A stretch of 64,000 nt of DNA from NCBI RefSeq assembly GCF_018739885.1, contig NZ_JADOES010000018.1, positions 32,617 through 96,616 on the forward strand, read 5' to 3'. Of this stretch, positions 47,287-59,200 are shown one piece after another (positions within the stretch are counted from its first letter, which is position 1; each line of letters begins with the position of its first letter). The notes beneath the pieces are model-generated. The model saw only the letters and a list, made by a program, of their open reading frames with translations. It was not told the origin of the DNA and did not search any database. Source of the stretch: Leptothoe spongobia TAU-MAC 1115 (GTDB lineage Bacteria; Cyanobacteriota; Cyanobacteriia; Phormidesmidales; Phormidesmidaceae). Position numbers and translations under genes: made by a program.

Positions 47287-48501
47287 TCAAATGCTAGAGG
47301 AAGAGGATTCAGGTGGGGATTGGATGGTAACGTCAGCTTCCATATGAATAAACTGTTCTACTTTCTGACTATCAGATGGGGCAAGGCGAATCTTCACTTC
47401 GAAAACTCTGGCGTCAATGCCTAAGGCTGGATCATTATTAAAGATTTCCCTTTGGTCAATTTGAGGTGAAATTTGTTCCACCGTTCCCTGTAGGAATTCA
47501 ACCAGGGCGCTAATTTTGACAGTCGCGGCTTGTCCAGGCCTTAACCTGGCAATATCGGTCTCGTAAACCTCCGCCAGAACATACATTGCTTGGGTTTGCC
47601 CCAAATCCAAAATACCATCGTCAAATTTCACCCGCTCACCGGCCTGGGTGTGGATCTTCAAAACGCGGCCAGCGACTGGAGCGCGGACTCTAGCAAGCTC
47701 CAAATTGGCTTCTGCTTCCGCCACTGCTGCTGTCGCTTCCTCCAGTTCGGCCTGAGCTACGGCCACATCAACGGGGCGAACCTCGGCCAATTTGTCTAAG
47801 GTAGCGCTTTCACGGCGAATTTGTTGGGCAAGGGTAGATTGGATATTTTCTAGTTGAGCTTCGACTTCATTGAGTTGGGCCTGGGCAATTTCGAATTCTT
47901 CTTGTTTATCCTCCAGATCAGCAATGCTGATGGCCCCATCGTTGTAGAGAGTTTGAAAACGTTGATAGGAGCTTTCTGCATTCACCAACTCAGCTTGCAT
48001 GCGATTAATCAGTGCCTGTTTCTCAGTCACTTCGGTGCGCACTTGGGCCTCCAGATTGGCAATCTGAGCTTCCTGGGCAGCCAGGTCCCCCAATTTAGCA
48101 TCTCCCGCTAATGTTTGTTCTAGCTGGGACTGGGCCACAGCCATTCTCTTTTGAGCCCGAGTCAGCCTGGCCTGTTGCGAATAGAAGGGGTCAAGTAGGG
48201 CTAGCACTTGGCCTTGGGTAACATCGTCTCCAGCTTGGACCTTTAGCTCAATCACTCGAACATCGGCTAACTGACCTGCACCAGAAATGCTAATGACGCC
48301 ATCTTTAGGGATGATACGTCCTAAGGCGGCAATGGTTGGAGCGGGAGCGGCAGGAGTTTCAGGAGTCTCCACCTCCGGCTTCTGCAGTTTAGAGGATCGA
48401 GATATTACTTGACTATAAATGGGCCAGGCAAGCAATGCTAGAACGATGAGTGCGAGGGTCCATTTATATTTTCGTGATATCACCAGTGGATTGAGCTGCA
48501 T
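47287..48501 (-). CDS. devB: DevB/HlyD-type membrane fusion protein
   Basis: A 404-residue periplasmic adaptor. A single N-terminal membrane anchor (about 14-31) and a Pro/Glu linker are followed by a lipoyl-like half (AALGRIIPKDGVISISG), a long coiled-coil hairpin (about 110-265, Ala/Glu/Gln-rich) and the second lipoyl half (VRAPVAGRVLKIHTQAGERV), then a beta-barrel domain (about 300-395). AALGRxxP is the signature of DevB-type adaptors. It links the DevC-ATPase complex to a TolC-like outer-membrane channel, which is not in the window. It forms an operon with devC. Confidence 0.92.
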   Translation of the reverse strand: MQLNPLVISRKYKWTLALIVLALLAWPIYSQVISRSSKLQKPEVETPETPAAPAPTIAALGRIIPKDGVISISGAGQLADVRVIELKVQAGDDVTQGQVLALLDPFYSQQARLTRAQKRMAVAQSQLEQTLAGDAKLGDLAAQEAQIANLEAQVRTEVTEKQALINRMQAELVNAESSYQRFQTLYNDGAISIADLEDKQEEFEIAQAQLNEVEAQLENIQSTLAQQIRRESATLDKLAEVRPVDVAVAQAELEEATAAVAEAEANLELARVRAPVAGRVLKIHTQAGERVKFDDGILDLGQTQAMYVLAEVYETDIARLRPGQAATVKISALVEFLQGTVEQISPQIDQREIFNNDPALGIDARVFEVKIRLAPSDSQKVEQFIHMEADVTIQSPPESSSSSI

Positions 48502-48693
48502 AATTTTAGGAGATTTACGTAAATCTGAATACCTAATAGGATCTACGCTACCAACTGAAGGGAAAATCTAGTCTGTTATTTATGGACTTTCTTTAACGTT
48601 ACCAATTTTGACAGAAGCATCAGCTTACTTAGATTAACCTGAAACAGCAGGTGAAAATAGTTACTAACTTGATGGCACTTGGTTATGTAGGCA
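48502..48693. other. Divergent promoter region of devB and the acyltransferase
   Basis: A 192-base spacer. I see no convincing NtcA or other regulator site. Confidence 0.35.
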
Positions 48694-49860
48694 ATGCGAC
48701 ATTACGACTTTGACTGGATCAAAAGCATCATCATCATTAACCTCATACCCCTACATGTGACCTGGTTGATGGTATTCATCCCAGATTTTTCTCAAGTCCC
48801 GACTACTAGCATGACTGCTTTGCTATTGAAGGGACACCTTGCTTTTGTTTCATCTTGGCATATGCCTTTACTCTTTCTCCTAGCAGGGTATAGTGCATCA
48901 GCCTCCCTCTCAAAGCGTTCAATTCGCCAATATTATGCCGAAAGGGTACAGCGGCTACTGGTCCCCTTACTGGCATTTATGGTAACCCTTGGACCAGTAC
49001 AGCAGTATTTTTGGCCAACCCATACTGGGCAACGCAGCTTAACAGATTTCGCAGTCAACCACTTACCCATGCATTTTGGGACGATTTTAAATGGCTCTTG
49101 TGGTGCTTATCGATGGGGACCTAGATGGGACCACCTATGGTTTATAGCCTATCTCTTAGTCATGAACATAACTGCTCTGGCCATCCTAATTCGGATAAAT
49201 AGAGCAAAAATCATGGCGATAGCAACTGGCCTCCGTCAACATATTGTCTTGCTACCAATGATCGGTTTCGGGGGCATCATGGCCACGCTAGGGTATGTAT
49301 GGCCTCTATTCAATTGCAATACGCTCTTTCAGGACTGGGGACATTTTGCCTATAACCTATGGGCTTTTGTAATCGGCTATTTGATGTATGCAGACCCCAA
49401 TCTCAGCAAGGCTATCAAGGATAAATCTCACTTGTGGTATACCCTATTCATTTTAAGTTCAATAATTCGATTCGTTTTATTGAACGAATATCAAGAGGGA
49501 TTCTATGAAGATACGTCTAATCTAGTTCGATACTTACTTTGTTCGGTTATAACAGGGGTTCATACTTGGGCAGCAATCGCAACAGTGTTGACTCTGTCTC
49601 ATCGTTACTTGGCGAAGAGACGTAATGCCTGTCTAGATTATCTGAGTAAGGCGTCGCTCCCCATCTACATTTTGCACTATCCCATTAGTACCGTTCTGGG
49701 TACCTATATCACAAAATTAGGTCTATATGTCATCCCTGAATTTTTAGTATTGAACGTATTCACAGTGTTGTTCATAGTTTTGATCTACGAGCTCCTGGTT
49801 AAGCCTTGGCCCTTGTTTCAAGTACTGTTTGGGATGAAAATCAGACCCCAAAAAACCTGA
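48694..49860 (+). CDS. Membrane acyltransferase, acyltransferase-3/MdoC type
   Basis: A 388-residue membrane protein with about ten hydrophobic segments. The pattern FDWIKSIIIINLIPLHVTW at the N-terminus, SSWHMPLLFLLAGYSASASL, then YYAERVQRLLVPLLAF and WDHLWFIAYLL is that of the acyltransferase-3 family, close to OpgC/MdoC. Such proteins O-acylate glucans, lipopolysaccharide or antibiotics. The usual catalytic-type His is present in the first helix region (PLHVTW). It is divergent from devB, so it may modify the exported compound, but that is inference. The next gene is the convergent giant RHS gene. Confidence 0.82.
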   Translation: MRHYDFDWIKSIIIINLIPLHVTWLMVFIPDFSQVPTTSMTALLLKGHLAFVSSWHMPLLFLLAGYSASASLSKRSIRQYYAERVQRLLVPLLAFMVTLGPVQQYFWPTHTGQRSLTDFAVNHLPMHFGTILNGSCGAYRWGPRWDHLWFIAYLLVMNITALAILIRINRAKIMAIATGLRQHIVLLPMIGFGGIMATLGYVWPLFNCNTLFQDWGHFAYNLWAFVIGYLMYADPNLSKAIKDKSHLWYTLFILSSIIRFVLLNEYQEGFYEDTSNLVRYLLCSVITGVHTWAAIATVLTLSHRYLAKRRNACLDYLSKASLPIYILHYPISTVLGTYITKLGLYVIPEFLVLNVFTVLFIVLIYELLVKPWPLFQVLFGMKIRPQKT

Positions 49861-50078
49861 ACAGAGTTTTTGTCATTACCTGAATAAACCTGAATTTTTT
49901 CTGCTGAGAATTCTCGCGATAGTAGGGACACTGGCATTAATAATGCGGGTACCATCAGTCTCACTTCAGGAACTACAGGTGATGATCTAGGGTAGATAAG
50001 GATCGACGCTGTGGGATTATGCCAGGGAAATAGGTGCGGATCCAGCAGGTAGATTATGAGACTCAGGGTTGGCGGTTT

Positions 50079-50110
50079 AGTAAGCGATCGCAGAGTTGCG
50101 ATCGCTTACT
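50079..50110. terminator. Hairpin with HIP1 octamers in both arms
   Basis: AGTAAGCGATCGCA-GAGT-TGCGATCGCTTACT: a perfect 14-base stem with a 4-base loop. It lies between convergent genes and is probably a bidirectional terminator, although no T-run follows. Confidence 0.65.
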
Positions 50111-50186
50111 GATTGATCCATAAGGTTGCCGCAATTCTATTCATTATTTACGACTAAACCTAGACTTGGTTTTTAACTTAGACAGC

Positions 50187-50283
50187 AAAATCAATTAAAC
50201 TCCAACTTTTGGATGTACAAACGTTCCCTGAAAAGTCTTTTCAGCATCTATACCCCGGAATTTATTAATAGCTTGCTTCTTAA
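50187..50283. repeat. Diverged copy of the element at 13128-13270
   Basis: Shares AAAATCAATTAA, TTGGATGTACA-ACGTTCC, CATCTAT and TTATTAATRGCTTGCT in the same order as 13135-13263, but has a single unit and a broken palindrome. It ends just before the RHS stop codon. Confidence 0.68.
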
Positions 50284-50287
50284 TGTT

Positions 50288-53200
50288 TTATGGATTCATT
50301 GTACTAGTTGGTATTGCCCAACCATTGCGTATAGTATACCCAGCTTTTTTCAATTGCTTTAACTCTCTCCTATAAACTGTGTACTTAAATCCACTCTCAT
50401 CATCGGGTGGATTTTTCAATGTTGTTTTTTTAATTGGACTTGCAAGCTGAAATGGTCTCCTTGCATCAATTACACCTTGAAGCCACGCATCATTTACTTC
50501 AGGCGTCCAGCCCTGCTTTTGTTTAATATTGAGCCTATGAAATGTCTGCGCAGGGGCAACTTTCTCTATATCCTTGAGACGTCCAATAACAGAAGTCCTA
50601 TTACTTGTTGCTGATTCTTGGTACCATTCCCAAGCAATAATTGCCTTATTGGGAATTTTTTTGAAGTCTTCATGATATCTGTCGCGAAATTCACCGAAGG
50701 AGTTTATCAATTGTTTTGATGTACCAATCTTATTGGCTACGACTGGTTCTGGCTGAAAAGAACGACTGAGGTTATTACGAGCACCGAGTACTCCTAATCC
50801 AGACAAACCAGTCTGAATTAGTTCTCCCCAGGGGATTTCACCGTTACAGCTGTCTCGCCAACTTCGATACGCCCGCAGGCCCGATTCTCCTGTCTGATAA
50901 ATATTGGCTCCCAGATTCGTTAATTGGGCAACACGAATACTATTCTTCGCCCACCGATTAAACTTAACAAAATCAGTCCCACGCTTTAACGATTGAGACC
51001 GATTGACCAAGGTTGCAACTTGGCCAACCTTATCTGCATTTCTAACAGCGCCTACTCCTCCAGGGACTGGCAGCAATAATGCCCCCACATCAGCAGTAAT
51101 CCCTACCCCATCAATCGCTGCATTTTTCCAGTCTCTCTTGCGTAAATTCATACCTAATGAAGCCACACCAACTCCGAGAGAGAGGAGATCCCATCCTGAT
51201 TCAATATAATTTCCAGTAGGATCAACATAATTCGGAGAACTATTGAAAACATACCGATAGAGATTCGCATCTCCAGCATCAAACCCAACCGAATCTTCAC
51301 TGATAAAGCGTCCTACTCCAGGATCATAGTAGCGTGCCCGATAGAAATACTGACCACTCTCCTGATCAAGCTCACGCCCTGTATATCCAAACCTAAAGTA
51401 AGCCGTAGGATTACTCTGATTTGTAACCTGTCCAAAGGAATCATAGGTAATGTGATTAAGCACCGTACCCTGGTTATCAATCACATCCCACACACTGCCC
51501 TGGTGGTCTGTCAGTGCCCAGCGGGTTTCGCCATCGGTAGTTTCTTCCGCCAGCACCTGGTCTACCTGTGGTCCATGCAAGTAACGATGGGTTTGAATCC
51601 TCTCCCCGTCAAAGACTAAGGTAATGTGGTCACCATCGTAAACAAAGCGCTCTTCGGTGGGTGCATCTGCCCCATCGCCATCCGCATCGAGCACCTTAGC
51701 AATGCGTCGGTCATACACGTCATAGACGTAATCCACATCCTTGATAAGGGTGCCATCCCTGTTCTTGGTCACCACATCCGTTAAGCGATTGCGGTGGTCC
51801 CAGGTATACTCAGTCACATCGCCTGTGGCCTTGTCTACGCGACGGGTTCTGTTGCCCTCGTTGTCATACTCGTAGGTATACGTGCCATCATCCAGAATGC
51901 GGTTATGATCACCCGTGACATAATTGGTCCGATTGCCCGTAGCATCATAGTTATAGGCCTCATCTGCCTGATAGCTATGGTCCGTGGTGGTCAGTTCATC
52001 CCGGCTGTTATAGTGATACTCGCTGGTGCCCTCTGGTGTCACCAACTGCATTAACCGATTCGCCGCATCATAGCTCAAGTCATACTCAGCAATGATACTG
52101 TTATCTTGCTGGTGGGTGAGATTGGTGCGACGACCTGCTGCATCATAATCGTACCCCGTCTCAGCAACAGATTGAGCGCCTACCAAATTACTGTAACGGC
52201 TAAGTCCCGTTATCTGACTCGCGGCATCGTAGGCCATGTCCACCCGCTTATCCGCCACGCCATTGCCGCTCTGAGTAATACGAGTCACCCGGTCAAGGGC
52301 ATCGTAGGTAAAGGCTTCTATGCCAGCTTGATCCCCATTGATAGCATCTTCTACCAAGGTCAGATTATTGACGGCATCATAGCCATAGGTCAGAGTAACG
52401 TCAGGCACATCTGGCGTTCCGTCATTGGTCACGCTCATTAGCCGCCCCGCCGCATCATAGCTATAGCCATAGATAGAATCAGGATCGCTAACAGCGATGA
52501 GCTGACTGGTCGCATCGTAGTTGTAGTCAATGGATCGCAGCAGATTGTTGTTGTCATCGAGCCACTGTTCCTGGGTTTGTCGGTTCAGTGTATCGTAAGC
52601 AAACATGGTCTCTCGTCCATTGCGGTCCACCTGACGAATAAGATTACTAGCCGCATCATAGCCATAGGTGCGGTTCAGGTCGGTGCCATCCACCGTAATA
52701 ATCTCATTGATCAAGCGATTGAGTGCATCGTACTCATAAGTAGTAACATTCTCCGATGCATCCGTCAGGCTCAACAGATTGCCTTCCTCATCATAACTCA
52801 TCCGCGTCTGTGCCCCGATCGCATCGGTTCCGCTCGTGCGGCGATAGAGACCGTCATAACCATAGGTGGTGGCATTGCCCAGGGCATCGGTCAGGGCCGT
52901 CAGATTACCCACCGCATCATAGACTCGCGTAATGACATGGCCCAGTGGGTCAGCTACCTGGCTCAGCAAGTTGCGCTCATCGTAGCCATAGGTCGTCATG
53001 CGCCCCAGCTCATCGGTAGTAGCAATCACATTCCCCACCGCATCGTAAGTGGTGGTGCTAGTACCTCCCAGCGCATTCACCCGACTCACCTGGCGGTTCA
53101 ACTCGTCATAGCCGTAAGTGGTCACCCGTCCCAAGGCATCGGTCAAGTGGGCCAGATTGCCCATCGCATCATAGCCAAAGGTAGTACTGTGACTTAGCGG

Positions 53201-56200
53201 ATCGCTAACCTGGGTCAGACGGTTGAGACCATCGTAGGTGTAGGTGGTAGTGCGGCCTAGCTCATCAGTTTCGCTGAGCTGATTTCCCACCGCATCATAG
53301 GTATAGCCCATGGTGCCACCCAGGACATTGGTCACTTGGGTTAAGCGATTGCGGGCATCGTACTTATAGGCCGTAGTATGTTGTCGCTCATTCGTGGAAC
53401 TGAGCAGATTCCCCAGCTTGTCATAACCGTAAGTAGTGGTGCTACCCAAAGCATCGCTCACTTGGGTCAGCCGATTCAGAGCATCATAGCCATAGTTCGT
53501 GGCATAGCCTCGTCGATCCGTTAGCTCAAGCAGATTGTTAGCGACATCATAGGCATAGGTAGTCGCATTACCCAACGTATCCACCTCTCTCACCAGTCGG
53601 TTCCGTGCATCATAGGCATAGACCGTGCGATTATTGAGCGGGTCAATCACTGCGGTGAGATTGTTATCCAGGTCGTATCGGAAACGAGTCTTATAGCCCG
53701 CTGCATCAATCACTGCTGTGCGTCGATTCCGGCTGTCATACTCAAACTGAGTTTCCTCACCCCGCGCATCCAACGTACTCACCAGATTACCTGCATGGTC
53801 ATAGGCATACTGGGTAGCATTGCCATCAGCATCGGTGAGTTGGATCAACCGGTCTCGTTCATCATAGGCATATTGCGTCAGGTTCCCCAAGGCATCGGTC
53901 GTACTGCTCAGATTACCTGCCGCATCATAGATGAAACTCGTAACCGGTGCTGCTAAAGAACCAGCCCCATCCGGGTCCGCCCCAGTTACCTGAACAATGC
54001 GATTGAGCGTATCGTAGACATACTCAATGCGATTACCATTTTCATCAATAAACGCTGTCAGATTCCCCGCTGCATCATATTCAAACTGCTGGCTAGCCTC
54101 ATCGGTTGTTCCCACCGCAAAGGTGGTCTGAGTCAAACGGCCCAAGGCATCATAGTCATAATCTGTCGTCCATCCCAGGGCATCGGTAAGGGTATCCAGT
54201 AGCCCTTGTTGGGTGTAGGTATAGGTTGTTGTTACATCGTCAGTTTCACCATTAGCAAGAGAATCAATCTCACCAACAACACGGGTGGCTGAAAGGCGAT
54301 CACCCGTCGTCGGATCAATCTCAAAGCGAGTCTGTCGGCCCAGCTCATCAACCATACTGGTCAGCTGACCAAAGCCATCATCATAGGTAAAGGTGCGCTG
54401 GGTTCCTGGACCTGCAATAAACGACCGAGTCACACTGACATTATCAAGTCCCCACGATTCATTGTCTAACTCCTCTAACCCTTCACCTGTAAACTGAATG
54501 GTTGTCATTGTCTCCGTTGCTGTGAAGGATATCGAAACATCTCGGTAGATAGAATCCTCGAAAGCTTGAAGTCCGCCAAAGTGCCCTCTCTCATCATCAG
54601 GTCTAAAGGACTGGAATAACTGCCCTGAGTTATACCCAATGGTTTCTCTAAAGACTTCAGTCTCATCAATGGCAATCGTTAGATAATCAGGTTCAACCGA
54701 GATCTCATCGGTTCTGATGCCGGTCGTATCACCATCCCACAAATCCAGCGCATATAAATCAAACTCAAGGTTATAGGTTTCTCCTAGAGTTGTCTCTAAT
54801 GTGAGTGTCTGTGTTTGATTGCCAAAGTTACCTGAAAACGCAGAGAATGTTTCTAAATACTGAGTATTAACGGTGGTATTCGCCCATTCTGGCTGAGGCT
54901 CCTCTTCAAAGTTATCAAAGAAGACAATTTCTTCAGTACGACCCACAGGAGATCCAGTGCTGGCCCAAGTGGGAGCATCGATAAATGTTCCATCGTAGTC
55001 AAACATTGTGAGGTCACTGACTCGATTGCCCTCACCCTCGTCAAATTTCCAATAAGCTAATAGTCCAGGGTCATCGCTATCAACGGTATTATACCTATTC
55101 GCTCGAATTACTTCATCAGCACGGGCAATTGTCCAAATTCGTACATCGTCAATCATCCCCTGATAGTCTTCACGAGAGTCATGGGACGTCTCTGTACACG
55201 GCCCATCTCCGATCAACAATTCGGCATCGTTACTAAATCTGGGTAGGCTATCGTTGTAGGCTGTTGCTTCTAACAACCCATCCACAAAGAGTGCGAGCTG
55301 TTTATCTTCTCGACGCATAGCCACATGATGCCATTGACCATCGTTAATAATAGATTGACTGTTTAGCCACTGTCGCTTGGGGGTTATCCAAAACTCGGAA
55401 CCTGGTAACGTCTCGATATAGAAAGTGCCATCACTGTTGACCCCCATTGACCAAGCTCCATCATTTGGATGACCGCAGAAAGGCTTTTTACTCATAAGAA
55501 CACCAGCATCAGAAGACTCTGTATTCATCCAGAGTTCAACGGTAAAGTCCCCATAACCAACGTTTCCGAGTGATTTACCAAACGAGACAGCATCATCGAC
55601 ACCATCAAAGATCAGAGCACTATCGGACTGGGTTTCGCCACTAGCAGCAACATGATCTTGAAACTGGATGAGATTACCTTGAGTATCGTACTCATAGGTG
55701 GTAACAAGTCCTCTGTTATTAGTCGTTTGGGCAACCAGATTGCGTTCGTTGCGAACCACCTGAGCTAAGGGACCTGCGGCATCGGTTCCATTGACCCATT
55801 GCCCAGCACTATCCAACTGGGTTTGGGTCACATTACCATTGCCATCAACATAGGTCGCGGCTGGACGTTGTCTGCTAAATGCGGTGGGGGCATCCTCCAG
55901 ATTTGCGGTTAGATCAGGGCGGTGTAAATTCTGAGTCTGTAATGCCTGTAACTCAACAGTCGATCCATCTTTTCGGTCTACATAGGTGACTCGTCCAAAC
56001 TCATCGTAATGGGCGCGTTCTTGGTGGCCACGCTTATCCACCTCACCCATCATATGGTGGTCAGCATCATACTCAAATGTTCGCTGCGAGGCATCAGGCT
56101 CAATAATTCTCAACAGATTTCCAGCATTGTCATACACTAACTCTGTCACGCGGTTAGCTGGATCGGTAATGCGACTGACAGTGCCCTGAGTGTTGTAAGT

Positions 56201-59200
56201 AAAGGTGATCGCAAGTCCCGCTGGGTCAATGATGGCCGTCAGCTGTCCTAACTCATTGTAATCATGCTGCGTTTCATTACCATTGCGGTCTGTTATTAAA
56301 ACCAGCCGATTATTGTCATCAAACTGATAGACAGCTTTATCTTTAGTTGTTCGTCGAAAAGTACCATCAGCTAATCGCTCTAGTGTGGAGAAATCACCTA
56401 ATGGTGCATCATAGGGAGCACCTGTCGTCTCTGGGACATCAAACAACAGCTCGCTGCCATCGCCATCAATTAATAACAGAGACCCATCATCTCCTTCTCT
56501 AATCTCTTGGACTCCCGCAATGCCCCAACCACTGCCAAAAACACTATTCAATGTATTGACATGGACTACTCGTCGAGGACTACCCGTTGCTTGAGAGGTA
56601 GTTCCAATTAATCGCTGAACCGATTCACCACTCACTTGCCGATCAATCAGTAGTTGGATGCCAGCACGGACATCAAGTGCATACACACCCGATTCAATCC
56701 CTCTTAAGTCCGCCTGAAGACCAGCATTAATAGGACTTGCTTCATCTGGTAGTTTCCAAAAATGTTTGCCCTCAGCCCCTAGCACATCAGTTCCCGACGT
56801 GCCTGGTAGTTGGCGCTGCACACCATCGACCATCAGACTTACCTCAGCAGCAAGTCGTAATCTATCTTCAGAGCCGGGCGCTAACACACCGGCATTGACC
56901 TCGCCAAAGCCCATGTGAATGATAGGCCTAGCATCGGCCCGTAGAGAATCATAGACCAGTTGTACTCCACGGTCCTGTCCGAGAGATTGATAGGTGGTGA
57001 GTGCATGGGTCTCTGTTAGGCCTCCCGTATAGAAGGCAACGTCAGAATTAAATTTGCTGTTAGGCTCGCTAACCTGATCTTGCTTCACTTCACAGGCAAC
57101 ACACTGGGAATCTAACAACTCTAGAAGCCATTGCCAGGGCGGTAAACTGAAAAAGTGCCAGGAGCTATTGCGAATGCCCCCTTCAATAGTCTCAATAGAT
57201 TGACCATCATCCGTAACCTGACCTTTACCCACAATCTCAAACTCACCCGTGGTGGGATTAATGGACCACAAGTCCATTTCCATACCCGGTGCCCAGCCCT
57301 CAGTATTAGGCAAGGTCAATTGGGCAGGTGTATCAAACGCCATTTCTCCTGGCTGAATGGTGACTACTAAATCAGGGGAAAGCCCTTCTGGTAAGGCAGC
57401 GGGCGTGAGTTCAGGTGGCACCTCAGAAATGGTGAGCTGTCCGTCAAAGGGGTTACCTTGTCGGTCACTGAGAGAATCAGCCGCTACAAAGACTTCAGCC
57501 CCCAGACTGTCATTGGTAACCGTGATATTACCCTGAGAATCTGTGATCTGTTCATTGCTAACAATATCCAGCGCAGGCAAGTAAATCGGCCGCTCAATGA
57601 CATTGTTTACCCCTGCATAGAGACTGTGCCCCAGCACCAGGTCAATCTTCTCTGCAACATAGGGAAACTCTTCTCCTGTCAGACTCTCATACTCAGTGCC
57701 ATAAAACTTGAGGGTATCCGCTGCCCCAGCCGGACTAAAGGAGAGATCATGCCCCATAAACTGACTCCAGGCCAGCATAAAGCCCGTCGCGCCCTGGGCA
57801 TCGGGGATCGAGTCTGTTTGGGCAAAGAGCGTATTGCTGATATCACGGGTATTAGGTCGATTTGCCCCGGCTACTGAGCGAATACCATCCCCATACTCCT
57901 GGGTATAGTTGACACCCATCAGGTCTCCCGGCGTCCCCTGATCCGGCTGACCATGATTACTCCCATCAATGGCTCCATACTCAGTCACAGTTTCACTCGC
58001 CACCGTCCCTGCAGAACTTGGAGCGGCGGGTGCGCCCTGGTTGGAGAAGACATAGTCTGGCAACGTCGTAATATCCGTATTGCGCTGAATCAAACTGGCC
58101 AGCGTCGTCCCTTGAATGTCGTCCAGTTCTACCTGAGTAAACTGCCCATTCTCATACCAGAATCGGTCCCCATCCCGTAGTCGCATAAACTGGTCCGCAA
58201 TGACCGTCTGGAACAATTCACCCACCATGGCCCCCGGCTCATGATCTTCCGCTAGCCCGCCGACAATGACATCAATGTCATCGACAGTTCCATAGAGCTG
58301 CTCCAACACTGCTTGTACCGCTGTATCGCTCGTAATCTCCGCAAAGCTGGTGACCGGAGCCAGTCCCATATCCACACGAGCCTGGTTGTAGTCCGGTAGT
58401 CCCACATCCCGACCCCGTTCAATATCCACAGCCGCTAGGTCAATACCGCCTGCTCCCGGTGGTCCAAACAATGTGTTACGCAGTTCATCAATCACCTTGG
58501 TATCAATGGTCTCAGCCGACTGAGTATAGAGACCGCGCAAAATGGCATCAATGCCGTACTGGTGAATAATCTCTGGGTTAAAGGTACTTTCTCTTAGAGA
58601 GACTGAGGGTAATGCATCCCCATCGTCATCCACCAACAGAAACTCACTAAAACTCTGGGTATGGCCCATGCGGAAGGCCGCCGCTGAGAACAGATGACTA
58701 ATAGCCGGATCCACCGTCTCGTCATAGCCGGTGTAAGTCTCCAGGGCGTCACTGCCAATCAAAAGCGGTAGATACTCACTGTAGGTAATGTACTGAATCT
58801 GAGCCGCCACCTGCTTTCTGGACCGGTTATAAATCTCATCACCAGATAATTCAGGATTCGCCGTTTGAATTTCCGTGGCCAGCCGATTGTGTTCGCGCAC
58901 AAAGACGGTGTGCATGGCGGTGAGGCCCATATTCTCATTGGCCCGTACATCGCCTGTAGCAAAGAGTGTGGAGGGATCGTTTAGGCTACGGTTACTATTA
59001 GGCAATGGTCCATCGGGGAAAAAGTCGGTGTTGTTAAGGGGTAAGAGATTGTCGTCCGACACTTTGAGCTGCCCGGTACCGTCTAGCATGCGCAGAGCAT
59101 TGGCCGTAATGGTGTCATTGCCATAGACCATACTGGCATTCATGTAGGCACTGACCAGGTTGGGATGGCGCAGGGGATTGCTGATATCAGTACCGGTAGT

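Larger units (their letters stand above)
49861..50287. other. Convergent intergenic region with terminator and repeat
   Basis: 427 bases between the acyltransferase and the RHS gene. It holds a HIP1-containing hairpin (50079-50110) and a diverged copy of the 13.1-kb repeat (50187-50283). A 21-codon stretch at 49930-49992 reads GINNAGTISLTSGTTGDDLG, like a scrap of a haemagglutinin-type repeat. No immunity gene for the RHS toxin tip was found here. Confidence 0.55.

Noticed and set aside
50079..50110. HIP1-rich hairpin as a replication origin
   Set aside because: No DnaA boxes, iterons or replication gene nearby; a convergent terminator is simpler.
52106..53197. Long open frames on the strand opposite the YD-repeat region
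   Set aside because: They are mirror frames of a repetitive coding sequence, with no domain and no RBS.
51800..54400. Regularly spaced short repeats that could suggest a CRISPR array
   Set aside because: They are the coding repeats of YD motifs in the RHS protein, in frame and degenerate, with no constant spacer length.
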